Source: UBA6100 sp049658145
Lineage (GTDB): Bacteria > Actinomycetota > Coriobacteriia > Anaerosomatales > Anaerosomataceae
Direction: 5' to 3'
NCBI GenBank assembly: GCA_049658145.1
Contig: JBASOJ010000036.1
Location: 1 to 34,246, forward strand
DNA length: 34,246 bases
Positions 22,821-30,893 of the stretch are shown in pieces. Below the pieces are notes generated by a model. It worked only from the letters and a program-made list of their open reading frames with translations, was not told where the DNA came from and ran no database searches. Within the stretch, counting starts at the first letter, position 1; the number at the start of each line of letters is the position of its first letter. Made by a program: the position numbers and the translations under genes.

Positions 22821-22867
22821 GTTTACCGATGCGGTAAACATACCATGGGTTTACCGCTTCGGTAAAG
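22821..22867. promoter_or_regulatory. Two tandem inverted-repeat operators of the higBA genes
   Basis: Operator 1 (22821-22839) is GTTTACCG-ATG-CGGTAAAC, perfect 8-bp arms. Operator 2 (22849-22867) is GTTTACCG-CTT-CGGTAAAG, 7 of 8 arm bases paired. Their centres are 28 bp apart. They overlap the predicted minus-strand promoter, so binding of the XRE antitoxin there would repress it. The plus side faces the hsdR leader, so an effect on hsdR is possible. Confidence 0.9.
22837..22866 (-). promoter_or_regulatory. higBA promoter embedded in the operators
   Basis: On the minus strand TTTACC (22866-22861) and TATGTT (22842-22837) are 18 bp apart. The -35 lies inside operator 2 and the -10 overlaps the edge of operator 1. 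The same TTTACC -35 is seen in the M-box promoter of this window. Confidence 0.65.
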
Positions 22868-23044
22868 AGCGAGGGGTTGCTGCATCGAGGGTGGTCGCGA
22901 TGCCATGTGGGGGGATGGGCCAGTGATTCGATAACGGGATCATCTCGAGGCGGTGATATCGTTTAGGGGCGGCGCCCGTCGTGTTGAGATCAGTCAGGAC
23001 CTGCGATGACAGACTGTACAGTACGTTCTCGAGGGGACTAGGGC

Positions 23045-26000
23045 ATGAGTGAAGGAAGCGGGATTCGCTACGACCCGATCGCCGTGAGCGCGGAAAGCAC
23101 GGTCGTATCCGAGTACCTGCCCGAGGCGGTCGAGGAGGCCGCGTACCAGTCCGAGGCCGCGCTCGAGCGCGAGCTCATCCGGCTCCTGCAGTCGCAGGCG
23201 TACGAGTACCTGCCACTCACCAGCGAGGCCGAACTCATCACCAACCTCCGCACGCAGCTGGAGGCGCTCAACAACGTCACCTTCAGCGACGCCGAGTGGG
23301 AGCGCTTCTTCACCGAGCGGATCGCGGGTGCCAACGAGGGCATCATCGAGAAGACGGTGCGCATCCAGGAAGACCACGTCCAGATCCTCAAGCGCGACGA
23401 CGACACCACCAAGAACATCTCTCTGATAGACAAGACCAACATCCACAACAACCGGCTGCAGGTCATCAACCAGTACGAGGTCGCCGACGGCGAGGGCGGA
23501 GCGGCTCACGCCAACCGCTACGACGTGACGGTGCTCGTGAACGGCCTGCCGATGGTGCACCTCGAGCTGAAGCGCCGGGGTGTGGACATCCGTGAGGCGT
23601 TCAACCAGATAGACCGCTATCAGCGGGACAGCTTCTGGGCCGGCTCCGGTCTCTTCGAGTACGTGCAGCTCTTCGTCATCAGCAACGGCACACTCACAAA
23701 GTACTACTCCAACACCACCCGTCAGCAGCACCTGAGCGAGATGGCCGGGTCCAAGCGGAGCCGCAAGACGTCGAACACCTTCGAGTTCACCTCATGGTGG
23801 GCCGACGCCACCAACCGCCCCATCCAGGAGCTCACGGCGTTTGCCAAGACGTTCTTCGCCAAGCACGCGCTCCTCAACATCCTCACGAAGTACTGCGTGC
23901 TCACCGCGGACCGCATGCTCCTGGTGATGCGCCCGTACCAGATCGTGGCCACAGAGCGCATCCTGCAGAAGATCGAGATCTCCGCCAACTACAAGCAGCT
24001 CGGCACGCTCTCCGCCGGCGGCTACGTGTGGCACACCACCGGCTCGGGCAAGACGCTCACGAGCTTCAAGACCGCCCAGCTCGCTACCAACATCCCGAGC
24101 GTGGACAAGGTGCTCTTCGTCGTCGACCGCAAGGATCTCGACTATCAGACCATGCGCGAGTACGACCGTTTCGAGAAAGGCGCCGCGAACTCGAACAGGT
24201 CAACCGCAGTCCTCAAGAAGCAGCTGGAGGACCCCAACGCGCGGATCATCATCACCACGATCCAGAAGCTCTCAAACTTCATCTCGGCCAACAAGGGCCA
24301 CGTGATCTACTCGGGCCACATCGTGATCATCTTCGACGAGTGCCACCGCTCACAGTTCGGCGAGATGCACTCAGCGATCACCAGGGCGTTCAAGCGCTAC
24401 AACCTCTTCGGTTTCACCGGCACGCCGATCTTCGCCGAGAATGCCGGAGCGGGCAGGCCGGGTCTGCAGACCACCGAGCAGGCCTTCGGCGAGAAGCTCC
24501 ACACCTACACGATCGTCGACGCGATCACCGACAGGAACGTGCTGCCGTTCCGCATCGACTACGTGAACACGATCAGGCTGCCGGAGCACATCACCGACGC
24601 CCAGGTCGCCGCGATCGACACCGAGCGGGCGCTTCTGGCGCCCGAGCGCATCGGGCAGGTCGTCGCCTACACGCTCGAGCACTTCGACCAGAAGACCAAG
24701 TGTGCCGAGCACTACGCGCTTGCCGGCAAGCGGATGCGCGGCTTCAATGCGCTCTTCGCCACGGCATCGATCGAGGCGGCCAAGCGCTACTACCTGGAGT
24801 TCAAGAAGCAGCAGGAAGCGCTCACACCGGACCGGCGCCTCAAGATCGGCCTCATCTACTCGTACGCCGCCAACGAGGAGGTCGAGGGCTACCTCGACGA
24901 AGAGGGCTTCGAGACCAGCTCACTCGACCAGTCCTCGCGCGACTTCTTAGATGACGCGATCCGCGACTACAACGCCTACTTCGGCACGAGTTTCGACACC
25001 TCGGCTGACACGTTCCAGAACTACTACAAGGACCTCTCGCTGCGCCTGCGTGGTCGCGAGATCGACCTCGTCATCGTGGTGAACATGTTCCTCACCGGCT
25101 TCGATGCCACGACCCTCAACACGCTCTTCGTCGACAAGAACCTGCGGATGCACGGCCTCATCCAGGCGTATTCACGCACGAACCGCATCCTCAACTCGGT
25201 GAAGACCTACGGCAACATCGTCTCGTTCCGCGATCTGGAGCAGCAGACCAATGACGCCATCGCGCTCTTCGGCAACAAGGACGCGTGCGGCATCGTGCTG
25301 CTCAAACCGTACCGTGAGTACTACGCCGAGTACGCCGGCATGGTGGGCGAGCTGCTCGAGAAGTATCCGCTCGGCGTGCCGATCGCGGGCGAGAGCGCCC
25401 AGAAGGAGTTCATCGCGCTCTTCGGCGCGATCCTTCGCCTGCAGAACATCCTCACCGCGTTCGACGACTTCGCAGGCAACGAACTGCTCACGGAGCGCCA
25501 GGGGCAGGACTACCGGAGTGTGTACCTCGACCTGTACGCCGAATACCGCGGCCGGGCCGAGAAGGAGTCGATCAACGACGACATCGTCTTCGAGATCGAG
25601 CTCATCAAGCAGGTCGAGATCAATGTGGACTACATCCTCATGCTGGTGGAGAAGTGGCGTGCGGCCCACGGCGACGGCACTGACACGGAGATCCGCGCCT
25701 CGATCAGCCGCGCAGTCGACGCGAGCCCGAGTCTGCGCAACAAGAAGGACCTGATCGAGGCGTTCGTGGACTCTGTGTCGGTGAGCGGTGCGATCGACGA
25801 GGAGTGGCAGGCGTTCATCCTCGCCCGGCGCGAGGCGGAGCTTGCTGCCATCATCGAGTCCGAGGGTCTGCGCCCCGAAGAGACACGGGCCTTCATCGAG
25901 ACGGCGTTCCGGGACGGCGCGATCCACACCACCGGGACGGCCATCACGCGCGTGCTGCCGCCCGCCTCGCGCTTCTCCCCGGACGGTGGTCATGGCGCGA

Positions 26001-26080
26001 AGAAGCAGCGCGTACTCGCCCGGCTTGGCGAGTTCTTCGAGCGCTTCTTCGGCCTCGGGCCGGGCGTGAGCATCGACTAG
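23045..26080 (+). CDS. hsdR: Type I restriction-modification system, restriction/translocase subunit HsdR
   Basis: This 1,011-residue motor-nuclease has a PD-(D/E)xK nuclease domain in the N-terminal part, with Asp160 (RYDVTVLVNG) and Glu174-x-Lys176 (HLELKRRG). A superfamily 2 translocase follows: Walker A TTGSGKT (Lys336), the DEAD-type box IIFDECHRS (from Asp431), GFTGTP and SRTNRIL. A helical C-terminal domain docks on HsdM. It cuts unmethylated DNA after ATP-driven translocation. ATG 23045 is preceded by a GAGGGGACTAGGGC stretch. It is separated from hsdMS by the higBA genes, so it needs its own promoter in 22868-23044, where I see no convincing one, only the palindrome ACTGTACAGT at 23013-23022. 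Confidence 0.96.
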   Translation: MSEGSGIRYDPIAVSAESTVVSEYLPEAVEEAAYQSEAALERELIRLLQSQAYEYLPLTSEAELITNLRTQLEALNNVTFSDAEWERFFTERIAGANEGIIEKTVRIQEDHVQILKRDDDTTKNISLIDKTNIHNNRLQVINQYEVADGEGGAAHANRYDVTVLVNGLPMVHLELKRRGVDIREAFNQIDRYQRDSFWAGSGLFEYVQLFVISNGTLTKYYSNTTRQQHLSEMAGSKRSRKTSNTFEFTSWWADATNRPIQELTAFAKTFFAKHALLNILTKYCVLTADRMLLVMRPYQIVATERILQKIEISANYKQLGTLSAGGYVWHTTGSGKTLTSFKTAQLATNIPSVDKVLFVVDRKDLDYQTMREYDRFEKGAANSNRSTAVLKKQLEDPNARIIITTIQKLSNFISANKGHVIYSGHIVIIFDECHRSQFGEMHSAITRAFKRYNLFGFTGTPIFAENAGAGRPGLQTTEQAFGEKLHTYTIVDAITDRNVLPFRIDYVNTIRLPEHITDAQVAAIDTERALLAPERIGQVVAYTLEHFDQKTKCAEHYALAGKRMRGFNALFATASIEAAKRYYLEFKKQQEALTPDRRLKIGLIYSYAANEEVEGYLDEEGFETSSLDQSSRDFLDDAIRDYNAYFGTSFDTSADTFQNYYKDLSLRLRGREIDLVIVVNMFLTGFDATTLNTLFVDKNLRMHGLIQAYSRTNRILNSVKTYGNIVSFRDLEQQTNDAIALFGNKDACGIVLLKPYREYYAEYAGMVGELLEKYPLGVPIAGESAQKEFIALFGAILRLQNILTAFDDFAGNELLTERQGQDYRSVYLDLYAEYRGRAEKESINDDIVFEIELIKQVEINVDYILMLVEKWRAAHGDGTDTEIRASISRAVDASPSLRNKKDLIEAFVDSVSVSGAIDEEWQAFILARREAELAAIIESEGLRPEETRAFIETAFRDGAIHTTGTAITRVLPPASRFSPDGGHGAKKQRVLARLGEFFERFFGLGPGVSID

Positions 26081-26119
26081 AATGTCCCTGAGCGCTGGCA
26101 GCTGGGTTAGGAGCACCGC

Positions 26120-26698
26120 ATGGAACCGAGGATCGCCGAGGTCGCAGCCAGGATCCGCGCGCTGCGCGAGGACATGGGCCTCACCATGCAGGAGATGGCG
26201 GACGCCACCGGCCGCAGCGTGGCCGAGTACGCCGCGATGGAGTCCGGCGAGGCCGACCTCTCCTTCACCTTCCTCTACCGTGCCGCCGAGCGCTTCGGCG
26301 TGGACATGATCGAGCTCCTCACCGGCGAGAACCCACACCTCACGGGCTACTCGGTGGTGCGCGCGGGCGAGGGCCTCGCCATCAAGCGCCGCGAGGGATT
26401 CGAGTACCGGCACGTGGCCCCCACGTTCAAGGGCAAGAAGGCCGAGCCGTTCATGGTGACAGCGCCGTACATCGAAGGCGCCGAGGACGGGCCGATCCAC
26501 CTCTCGCACCACGCCGGCCAGGAGCTCGACCACGTGATCAGCGGACGGCTCCGCTTCGCCTTCGAGGACCACGTCGAGGACCTCGGCCCTGGCGACACCG
26601 TCTACTACGACTCCGGCCGTGGCCACGGCATGATCGCCATCGGCGGCGAACCCTGCACGTTCCTGGCGGTCGTGCTCCACGACGAGGCAGCTCACTAG
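26120..26698 (+). CDS. XRE-cupin transcriptional regulator
   Basis: This 192-residue protein has an N-terminal XRE helix-turn-helix (about 5-65, LTMQEMADATGRSVAEY) and a C-terminal cupin_2 domain (about 110-190). The cupin motifs are SHHAGQELDHVISGRLRF and GPGDTVYYDSGRGHGM. Regulators of this build sense a small molecule in the cupin and control neighbouring genes. It lies 39 bp upstream of the acyl-CoA synthetase gene on the same strand, so it probably controls that operon. ATG 26120 has AGGAG upstream. A degraded paralogous start occurs at 13935-14039 next to a degraded synthetase. Confidence 0.92.
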   Translation: MEPRIAEVAARIRALREDMGLTMQEMADATGRSVAEYAAMESGEADLSFTFLYRAAERFGVDMIELLTGENPHLTGYSVVRAGEGLAIKRREGFEYRHVAPTFKGKKAEPFMVTAPYIEGAEDGPIHLSHHAGQELDHVISGRLRFAFEDHVEDLGPGDTVYYDSGRGHGMIAIGGEPCTFLAVVLHDEAAH

Positions 26699-26737
26699 CC
26701 CCCTGCCGGTTCCGGCAGCCACCGAGAAGGGCTCTCC

Positions 26738-28495
26738 GTGCGAGACATCAACCTGCGGTATGTCGAGGAACGCTACGACGAGAGCGGCATCATCTCCCGT
26801 TTCGGCCTGCACTATCCCGCCGACTTCAACTTCGGCTACGACGTCGCCGACGACATCGCCACCGCCGAACCCGACCGGCGCGCGATGGTCTGGTGCAACC
26901 CCGAGGGCGAGGAGCACACCTTCACCTTCGGCGACATGAAGCGCTGGAGCGACAAGACCGCCAACTACCTCGCCTCGCTCGGCATCGGCCGGGGCGACAT
27001 GGTGATGGTGATCCTGCGCCGCCACTACCAGTTCTGGTTCGTAGCCACCGCGCTCCACAAGCTCGGCGCCGTGATGATCCCGGCCACCTTCATGCTCAAG
27101 GAGCACGACCTCACCTACCGCCTCACGAGTGCGGGCGTGAAGGCGCTCATCTGCACCTCGGTGGGAGAGATAGCGGCAACCGCAGACGCGGTCGCTGCCG
27201 GGTGCCCCACCCTCGAGACGCGCATCCTGGTGAACGGCGGAGGCGGCGGCATGCTCGTGGGCCAGGAGGCCGATGCCGAGGGCAACCGCATCGGCGCCGC
27301 GCTCTCGGGCCCCGAGAGCGTGTGCGCGCTTCCGGCCACACGCGAGGGCTGGCACGACCTCAACACCGGCGTGCGCGAGGCCTCCGGGGAGTGGACGCGC
27401 GTCCCCACGCTCGCGGCCGACCCGTTCTTGCTGTACTTCTCCTCGGGCACCTCGGGCAACCCCAAGATGGTGCTTCACGACAGCGGTTACGCCCTCGCGC
27501 ACACGGTCACCGCAAAGCACTGGCACAACGTGGTGAGCGACGGTGGCATCCACTTCACGATCGCGGATACCGGCTGGGGCAAGGCCGTGTGGGGCAAGTA
27601 CTACGGCCAGTGGACGATGGAGGCGTGCGTGTTCACGTACGACTTCGACCGGTTCGATCCCGCCGAGATCCTCATCCTCATCGAGAAGTACCGCATCTCC
27701 ACGCTCTGTTGCCCGCCCACGATGTACCGCCTCATGATGCAGGCCGGCGTGGACAGCCACGACCTCTCGTGCCTCTCCTACTGCACCACCGCCGGCGAGG
27801 CCCTCAATCCCGACCTCTTTGACGGCTGGCGCGAGCACACCGGTCTGCCGCTGGTGGAGGGCTTCGGACAGACCGAGTCCACGCTCCTGGTGTTCAACTC
27901 CATCGGCATGACGCCCAAGCCGGGCTCGATGGGCAAGCCGTCGCCGCACTTCCGCGTGCAGATCCAAGACGAGAACGGTGCCGAGTGCCCGCCGGGCACG
28001 ACGGGCGAGATCGTGGTGAAGATCGACCCCCGGCCCGACGGCATCCTGCTCGAGTACTTCCGCGACGAGAAGCGCACCGCCGAGGCGATGCACGACGGCT
28101 GGTACCACACAGGCGACACCGCGTGGGCCGACGAGGACGGCCACTACTGGTACGTCGGCCGCAACGACGACGTCATCAAGAGCTCGGGCTACCGCATCGG
28201 CCCGTTCGAGGTGGAGAGCGTGCTGCTCGAGCACGACGCCGTGCGCGAGTGTGCGGTGACGGGCGTGCCGGACCCGGTGCGCGGCCACGCGGTGAAGGCG
28301 ACGATCGTGCTCCAGGGCGGCTACACCGGCAGCGAGGAGCTTGTTCGCGAGCTCCAGACCTGGGTGAAGAAGCGCACAGCGCCGTACAAGTATCCGCGCA
28401 CCATCGACTTCGTGGATGCGCTCCCCAAGACCGTCAACGGCAAGATCCGTCGCGCGGCGATACGCGACAACGACGCGGGCAACCGCGAGGAGTAA
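26738..28495 (+). CDS. Acyl/acetyl-CoA synthetase, AMP-forming (medium-chain type)
   Basis: This 585-residue ANL-superfamily enzyme has the P-loop YFSSGTSGNPKMV from residue 233, GFGQTES (A5), YHTGDTAWADEDG (A7), hinge GRNDDVIKSSGYRIGPFEVE (A8) and the adenylation Lys569 in PKTVNGKIRR. It converts a carboxylic acid, ATP and CoA to acyl-CoA, AMP and diphosphate. Length and motifs fit acetyl- or medium-chain-acyl-CoA synthetases; the exact acid is unknown. The start is GTG 26738 after GAGAAGG. Linked with the XRE-cupin gene. In function it may pair with the 2-oxoacid oxidoreductase, since both handle acyl-CoA, but that is inference. Confidence 0.93.
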   Translation: MRDINLRYVEERYDESGIISRFGLHYPADFNFGYDVADDIATAEPDRRAMVWCNPEGEEHTFTFGDMKRWSDKTANYLASLGIGRGDMVMVILRRHYQFWFVATALHKLGAVMIPATFMLKEHDLTYRLTSAGVKALICTSVGEIAATADAVAAGCPTLETRILVNGGGGGMLVGQEADAEGNRIGAALSGPESVCALPATREGWHDLNTGVREASGEWTRVPTLAADPFLLYFSSGTSGNPKMVLHDSGYALAHTVTAKHWHNVVSDGGIHFTIADTGWGKAVWGKYYGQWTMEACVFTYDFDRFDPAEILILIEKYRISTLCCPPTMYRLMMQAGVDSHDLSCLSYCTTAGEALNPDLFDGWREHTGLPLVEGFGQTESTLLVFNSIGMTPKPGSMGKPSPHFRVQIQDENGAECPPGTTGEIVVKIDPRPDGILLEYFRDEKRTAEAMHDGWYHTGDTAWADEDGHYWYVGRNDDVIKSSGYRIGPFEVESVLLEHDAVRECAVTGVPDPVRGHAVKATIVLQGGYTGSEELVRELQTWVKKRTAPYKYPRTIDFVDALPKTVNGKIRRAAIRDNDAGNREE

Positions 28496-28520
28496 GCGCA
28501 GGTAGAGGGCCTCATCACTC

Positions 28521-28549
28521 TTTACCGATGCGCCCGCTCGACCTACAAT
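28521..28549 (+). promoter_or_regulatory. Promoter of the M-box/magnesium operon
   Basis: TTTACC (28521-28526) and TACAAT (28544-28549) are separated by exactly 17 bp and lie about 40 bp upstream of the M-box core. Transcription would start near 28557. Confidence 0.65.
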
Positions 28550-28591
28550 GCTTATGCACCGAACGCTGGCGCATTGACAGCGACAAGAGCG

Positions 28592-28795
28592 CTCCATCTG
28601 TTACGGTGCGGCTCCTGTTCGAACACAGGCCACTGCCCGGAAATGTCGAGAGACGCCAATGGGTATAACAGCCCTCCCCGGCTTAAGGGGAAGGCTAACG
28701 TGGCTGGGACTGCAAAGGCGGACCTTCCCGCCGCACGACGAATGCGTCGTGTGCCCTACGTCGGACAGTGCCAAATCCGCAGACGAGGGACGGAG
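28592..28795 (+). promoter_or_regulatory. M-box (ykoK-type) magnesium riboswitch
   Basis: This leader carries the strongly conserved M-box core: GGTGCGGCTCCTG (28605-28617), then CTGCCCGGAAATGTCGAGAG with ACGCCAATGGGT and AACAG after it, and the 3' strand AGTGCCAAATCCGC. The outer stem may pair CTCCATCTG (28592-28600) with the CAGACGAGGGACGGAG region that ends at 28795. M-boxes sense Mg2+ and, when bound, let a downstream terminator form. A terminator follows at 28847 and the genes after it encode magnesium-type membrane proteins, which agrees. Length (about 200 nt) is typical. Variable inner arms differ from the Bacillus example, as expected. Confidence 0.92.
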
Positions 28796-28846
28796 CAACG
28801 GTGCGGCGAGTGAGATGCCGCGTCGTACGCGGCGCATGTCGCGAGC

Positions 28847-28890
28847 AAGGTCCCCGTCGAATCAGGCGCGGGGCCTTCTTTCGTTTGTCA
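28847..28890 (+). terminator. Intrinsic terminator controlled by the M-box
   Basis: AAGGTCCCCG (28847-28856) pairs with CGGGGCCTT (28869-28877), with one bulged T, and a T-rich tail (CTTTCGTTTGT) follows. It ends about 140 bp before the first gene. Between the riboswitch and it lies a small hairpin, GCCGCG-TCGTA-CGCGGC, that may be part of the switching. A further pair of mutually exclusive inverted repeats (GGTCCCGG 28939-28946 with CCGGGACC 28969-28976) lies in 28891-29027, where there is no gene. Confidence 0.82.
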
Positions 28891-29027
28891 GACCTGTAGC
28901 CAACAGAAACGGACCTCAGTGACTCCATCAAGTCCCTAGGTCCCGGCTCCTGACGATCGCGTCGGGGTCCGGGACCCCAGTCACGATCGACCTGCCGGTG
29001 CTGTACACGCCGGGAGGAAGGAGCCAT

Positions 29028-30890
29028 ATGTTCTACCTGACCCAGATGCTGGGCAAGCCGGTGGTGGATGCCGCCGGTGAGGTCATCGGCGAGATCTCAG
29101 ACATCGCGATCGCCACCGGCGAGGTGTTCCCGCGCGTCACCTCGCTCGCCTTCCTCGGCCCGACCAAGACGCCATTCATGCTGTCATGGCGCAAATACGT
29201 GCGCGAGCTCGACGAAGACCGCGTCACGCTCAGCGCAGAGCGTCCCGCGCTGCGCTTCAGCTACCTGCAGCCCGACGAGGTGCTGCTCGCGCGAGACCTG
29301 CTCAACAAGCAGATCGTCGACACGCAGGGCATGAAGGTCGTGCGCGTGAACGACCTCAAGCTCTCCGAGAGCAAGAACCGGCTGCGACTGCTGGGCGCCG
29401 AAGTGGGCATCCGCGGCATCCTCCGCGGCCTGCACCCGATGGTGGAGAATGCGGCGGCGGCGATCACACGGGCGTTCGGCCGGGAACTCTCGGAGAACCT
29501 CATCGCGTGGAACTACATGGACCTGCTCGACCGCGACCTGTCGCACGTGCGCCTTTCGGTCACGCACAAGCGCCTGCACGAGCTGCACCCGGCCGACGTG
29601 GCCGACGTGCTCGAGCAGCTCGGCCCGACACAGCGCGCTCGCGTCTTCGAGCACCTCGACAACGTGCAGGCGGCCGAGGCGATCTCCGAACTCGAGGACG
29701 AGTTCCAGGCGGGCCTCATCGACGACCTGGGCGACCAGCGCGCCTCGGACATCCTCGAGGAGATGGACCCGGATGACGCGGCAGACATCATCGGCGATCT
29801 GCCGTACGACAAGGCCGAGGCGCTGCTGCGCCTGATGGGCGTGAACGAGGCCCGGGCCATCCGCTCACTCCTCGGCTACCGCGAGAAGACGGCCGGCGGC
29901 ATCATGACGCCGGAAGTCACCACCGTGACCGAGACGATGACCGTGCAGGAAGTCATCGACTACCTGCGCACCGAGGCCGCCGAGCACGAGAGCATCTACT
30001 ACATCTACGTGGTGGAGGCCGACCGGCGTCTCGAGGGAGTCATCTCGCTCCGCGACCTCGTGATGTCCGAGCCCAGCACGCCGGTCGTCGGTCTCGTTGA
30101 ACGCGAGGTCATCACCGTCGGGCCGGATGACGACCAGGAGCTCGTGGCCGAGACGATGAGCAAGTACGACCTGCTCGCGCTGCCCGTCATCGACGAGACC
30201 GGCAAGCTCCTCGGCATCGTGACCGTGGACGACGCGCTCGACGTCATGGAGGAGGAGTCCGCCGAGGACCTGGCCATCGCCACCGGTTCCGCGCACGACA
30301 CGGGCACGCTCGCGGGCGCCTGGTGGCTCACGCTCCGGCGCAGCGCCTGGGCGATCATCTGGGCCGTCGCGCTACTCGGCACGCTCGGGCTGAACGCCGA
30401 GTACCGTATCCTGATCGACACCGGAGTGATGGCCCCCGCGCTCGTTTCCGGCATCCGCTACCTCACCTGGGCCGCCGTGCTCCTGCCGATCGTCCTCCGG
30501 GTCGCCGAGGAGGTCTCCTCGCGCACGGTCGCCGAGCTCATCGGCGGAGTGGACGCCGAGGACCGTCCGACACTGGGCACCCGCCTGCTGCGCGAATCGG
30601 GACTGGGACTTGCGCTCGGCGTCGCCTCGGGCGCGCTCGCCTTCGGCTACGCGTACGCCGTACAGCACCTGCAGCCGTTCGGCGTGTGGGAGTTCGCTCT
30701 CGCGACCTCGGTCGCGGTACTCATCACGGTGCTCGTGGGGAGCGCACTCGCAGAGCTGGCGCTGCGCAGAAGCGAGGCAGGCAAGCGCGTCTCGGGCACG
30801 GCGCTCTCGGTGACCTCGATGGTGGTAGGCGCCGCAGTGTATCTCGGCCTGTCGTTCTGGACCGGTACGCTCGTTCTCGCGGGAGTGTAG
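29028..30890 (+). CDS. MgtE-like membrane protein: PRC barrel, MgtE-N, CBS pair, divergent transmembrane domain
   Basis: This 620-residue protein starts with a PRC-barrel domain (about 1-85). An MgtE N-terminal superhelical domain (about 190-290, with LHPADVADVLEQL and ILEEMDPDDAADIIGDLP) and two CBS domains (about 295-420) follow. The C-terminal part has about five helices. It lacks the MgtE pore features I would expect: no GTGGNVGSQ-like motif, and no selectivity Asp before the last YLGLSFW segment. It may therefore be a distant channel or a Mg2+-sensing partner of the transporter encoded 3 bp downstream. ATG 29028 has GGAGGAAGGAG just upstream. Expression should rise when Mg2+ is low, through the M-box. 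Confidence 0.85.
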   Translation: MFYLTQMLGKPVVDAAGEVIGEISDIAIATGEVFPRVTSLAFLGPTKTPFMLSWRKYVRELDEDRVTLSAERPALRFSYLQPDEVLLARDLLNKQIVDTQGMKVVRVNDLKLSESKNRLRLLGAEVGIRGILRGLHPMVENAAAAITRAFGRELSENLIAWNYMDLLDRDLSHVRLSVTHKRLHELHPADVADVLEQLGPTQRARVFEHLDNVQAAEAISELEDEFQAGLIDDLGDQRASDILEEMDPDDAADIIGDLPYDKAEALLRLMGVNEARAIRSLLGYREKTAGGIMTPEVTTVTETMTVQEVIDYLRTEAAEHESIYYIYVVEADRRLEGVISLRDLVMSEPSTPVVGLVEREVITVGPDDDQELVAETMSKYDLLALPVIDETGKLLGIVTVDDALDVMEEESAEDLAIATGSAHDTGTLAGAWWLTLRRSAWAIIWAVALLGTLGLNAEYRILIDTGVMAPALVSGIRYLTWAAVLLPIVLRVAEEVSSRTVAELIGGVDAEDRPTLGTRLLRESGLGLALGVASGALAFGYAYAVQHLQPFGVWEFALATSVAVLITVLVGSALAELALRRSEAGKRVSGTALSVTSMVVGAAVYLGLSFWTGTLVLAGV

Positions 30891-30893
30891 CGC

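Noticed and set aside
23013..23022. ACTGTACAGT palindrome before hsdR as a LexA-type SOS box
   Set aside because: It lacks the longer spaced arms of known LexA boxes, and a 10-bp palindrome is weak evidence.
25172..28597. Very long minus-strand open frame (about 1,140 residues) opposite hsdR, the XRE-cupin gene and the synthetase gene
   Set aside because: It is the antisense of three well-supported genes, has His/Val/Arg-rich composition typical of GC-rich shadow frames, and shows no domain.
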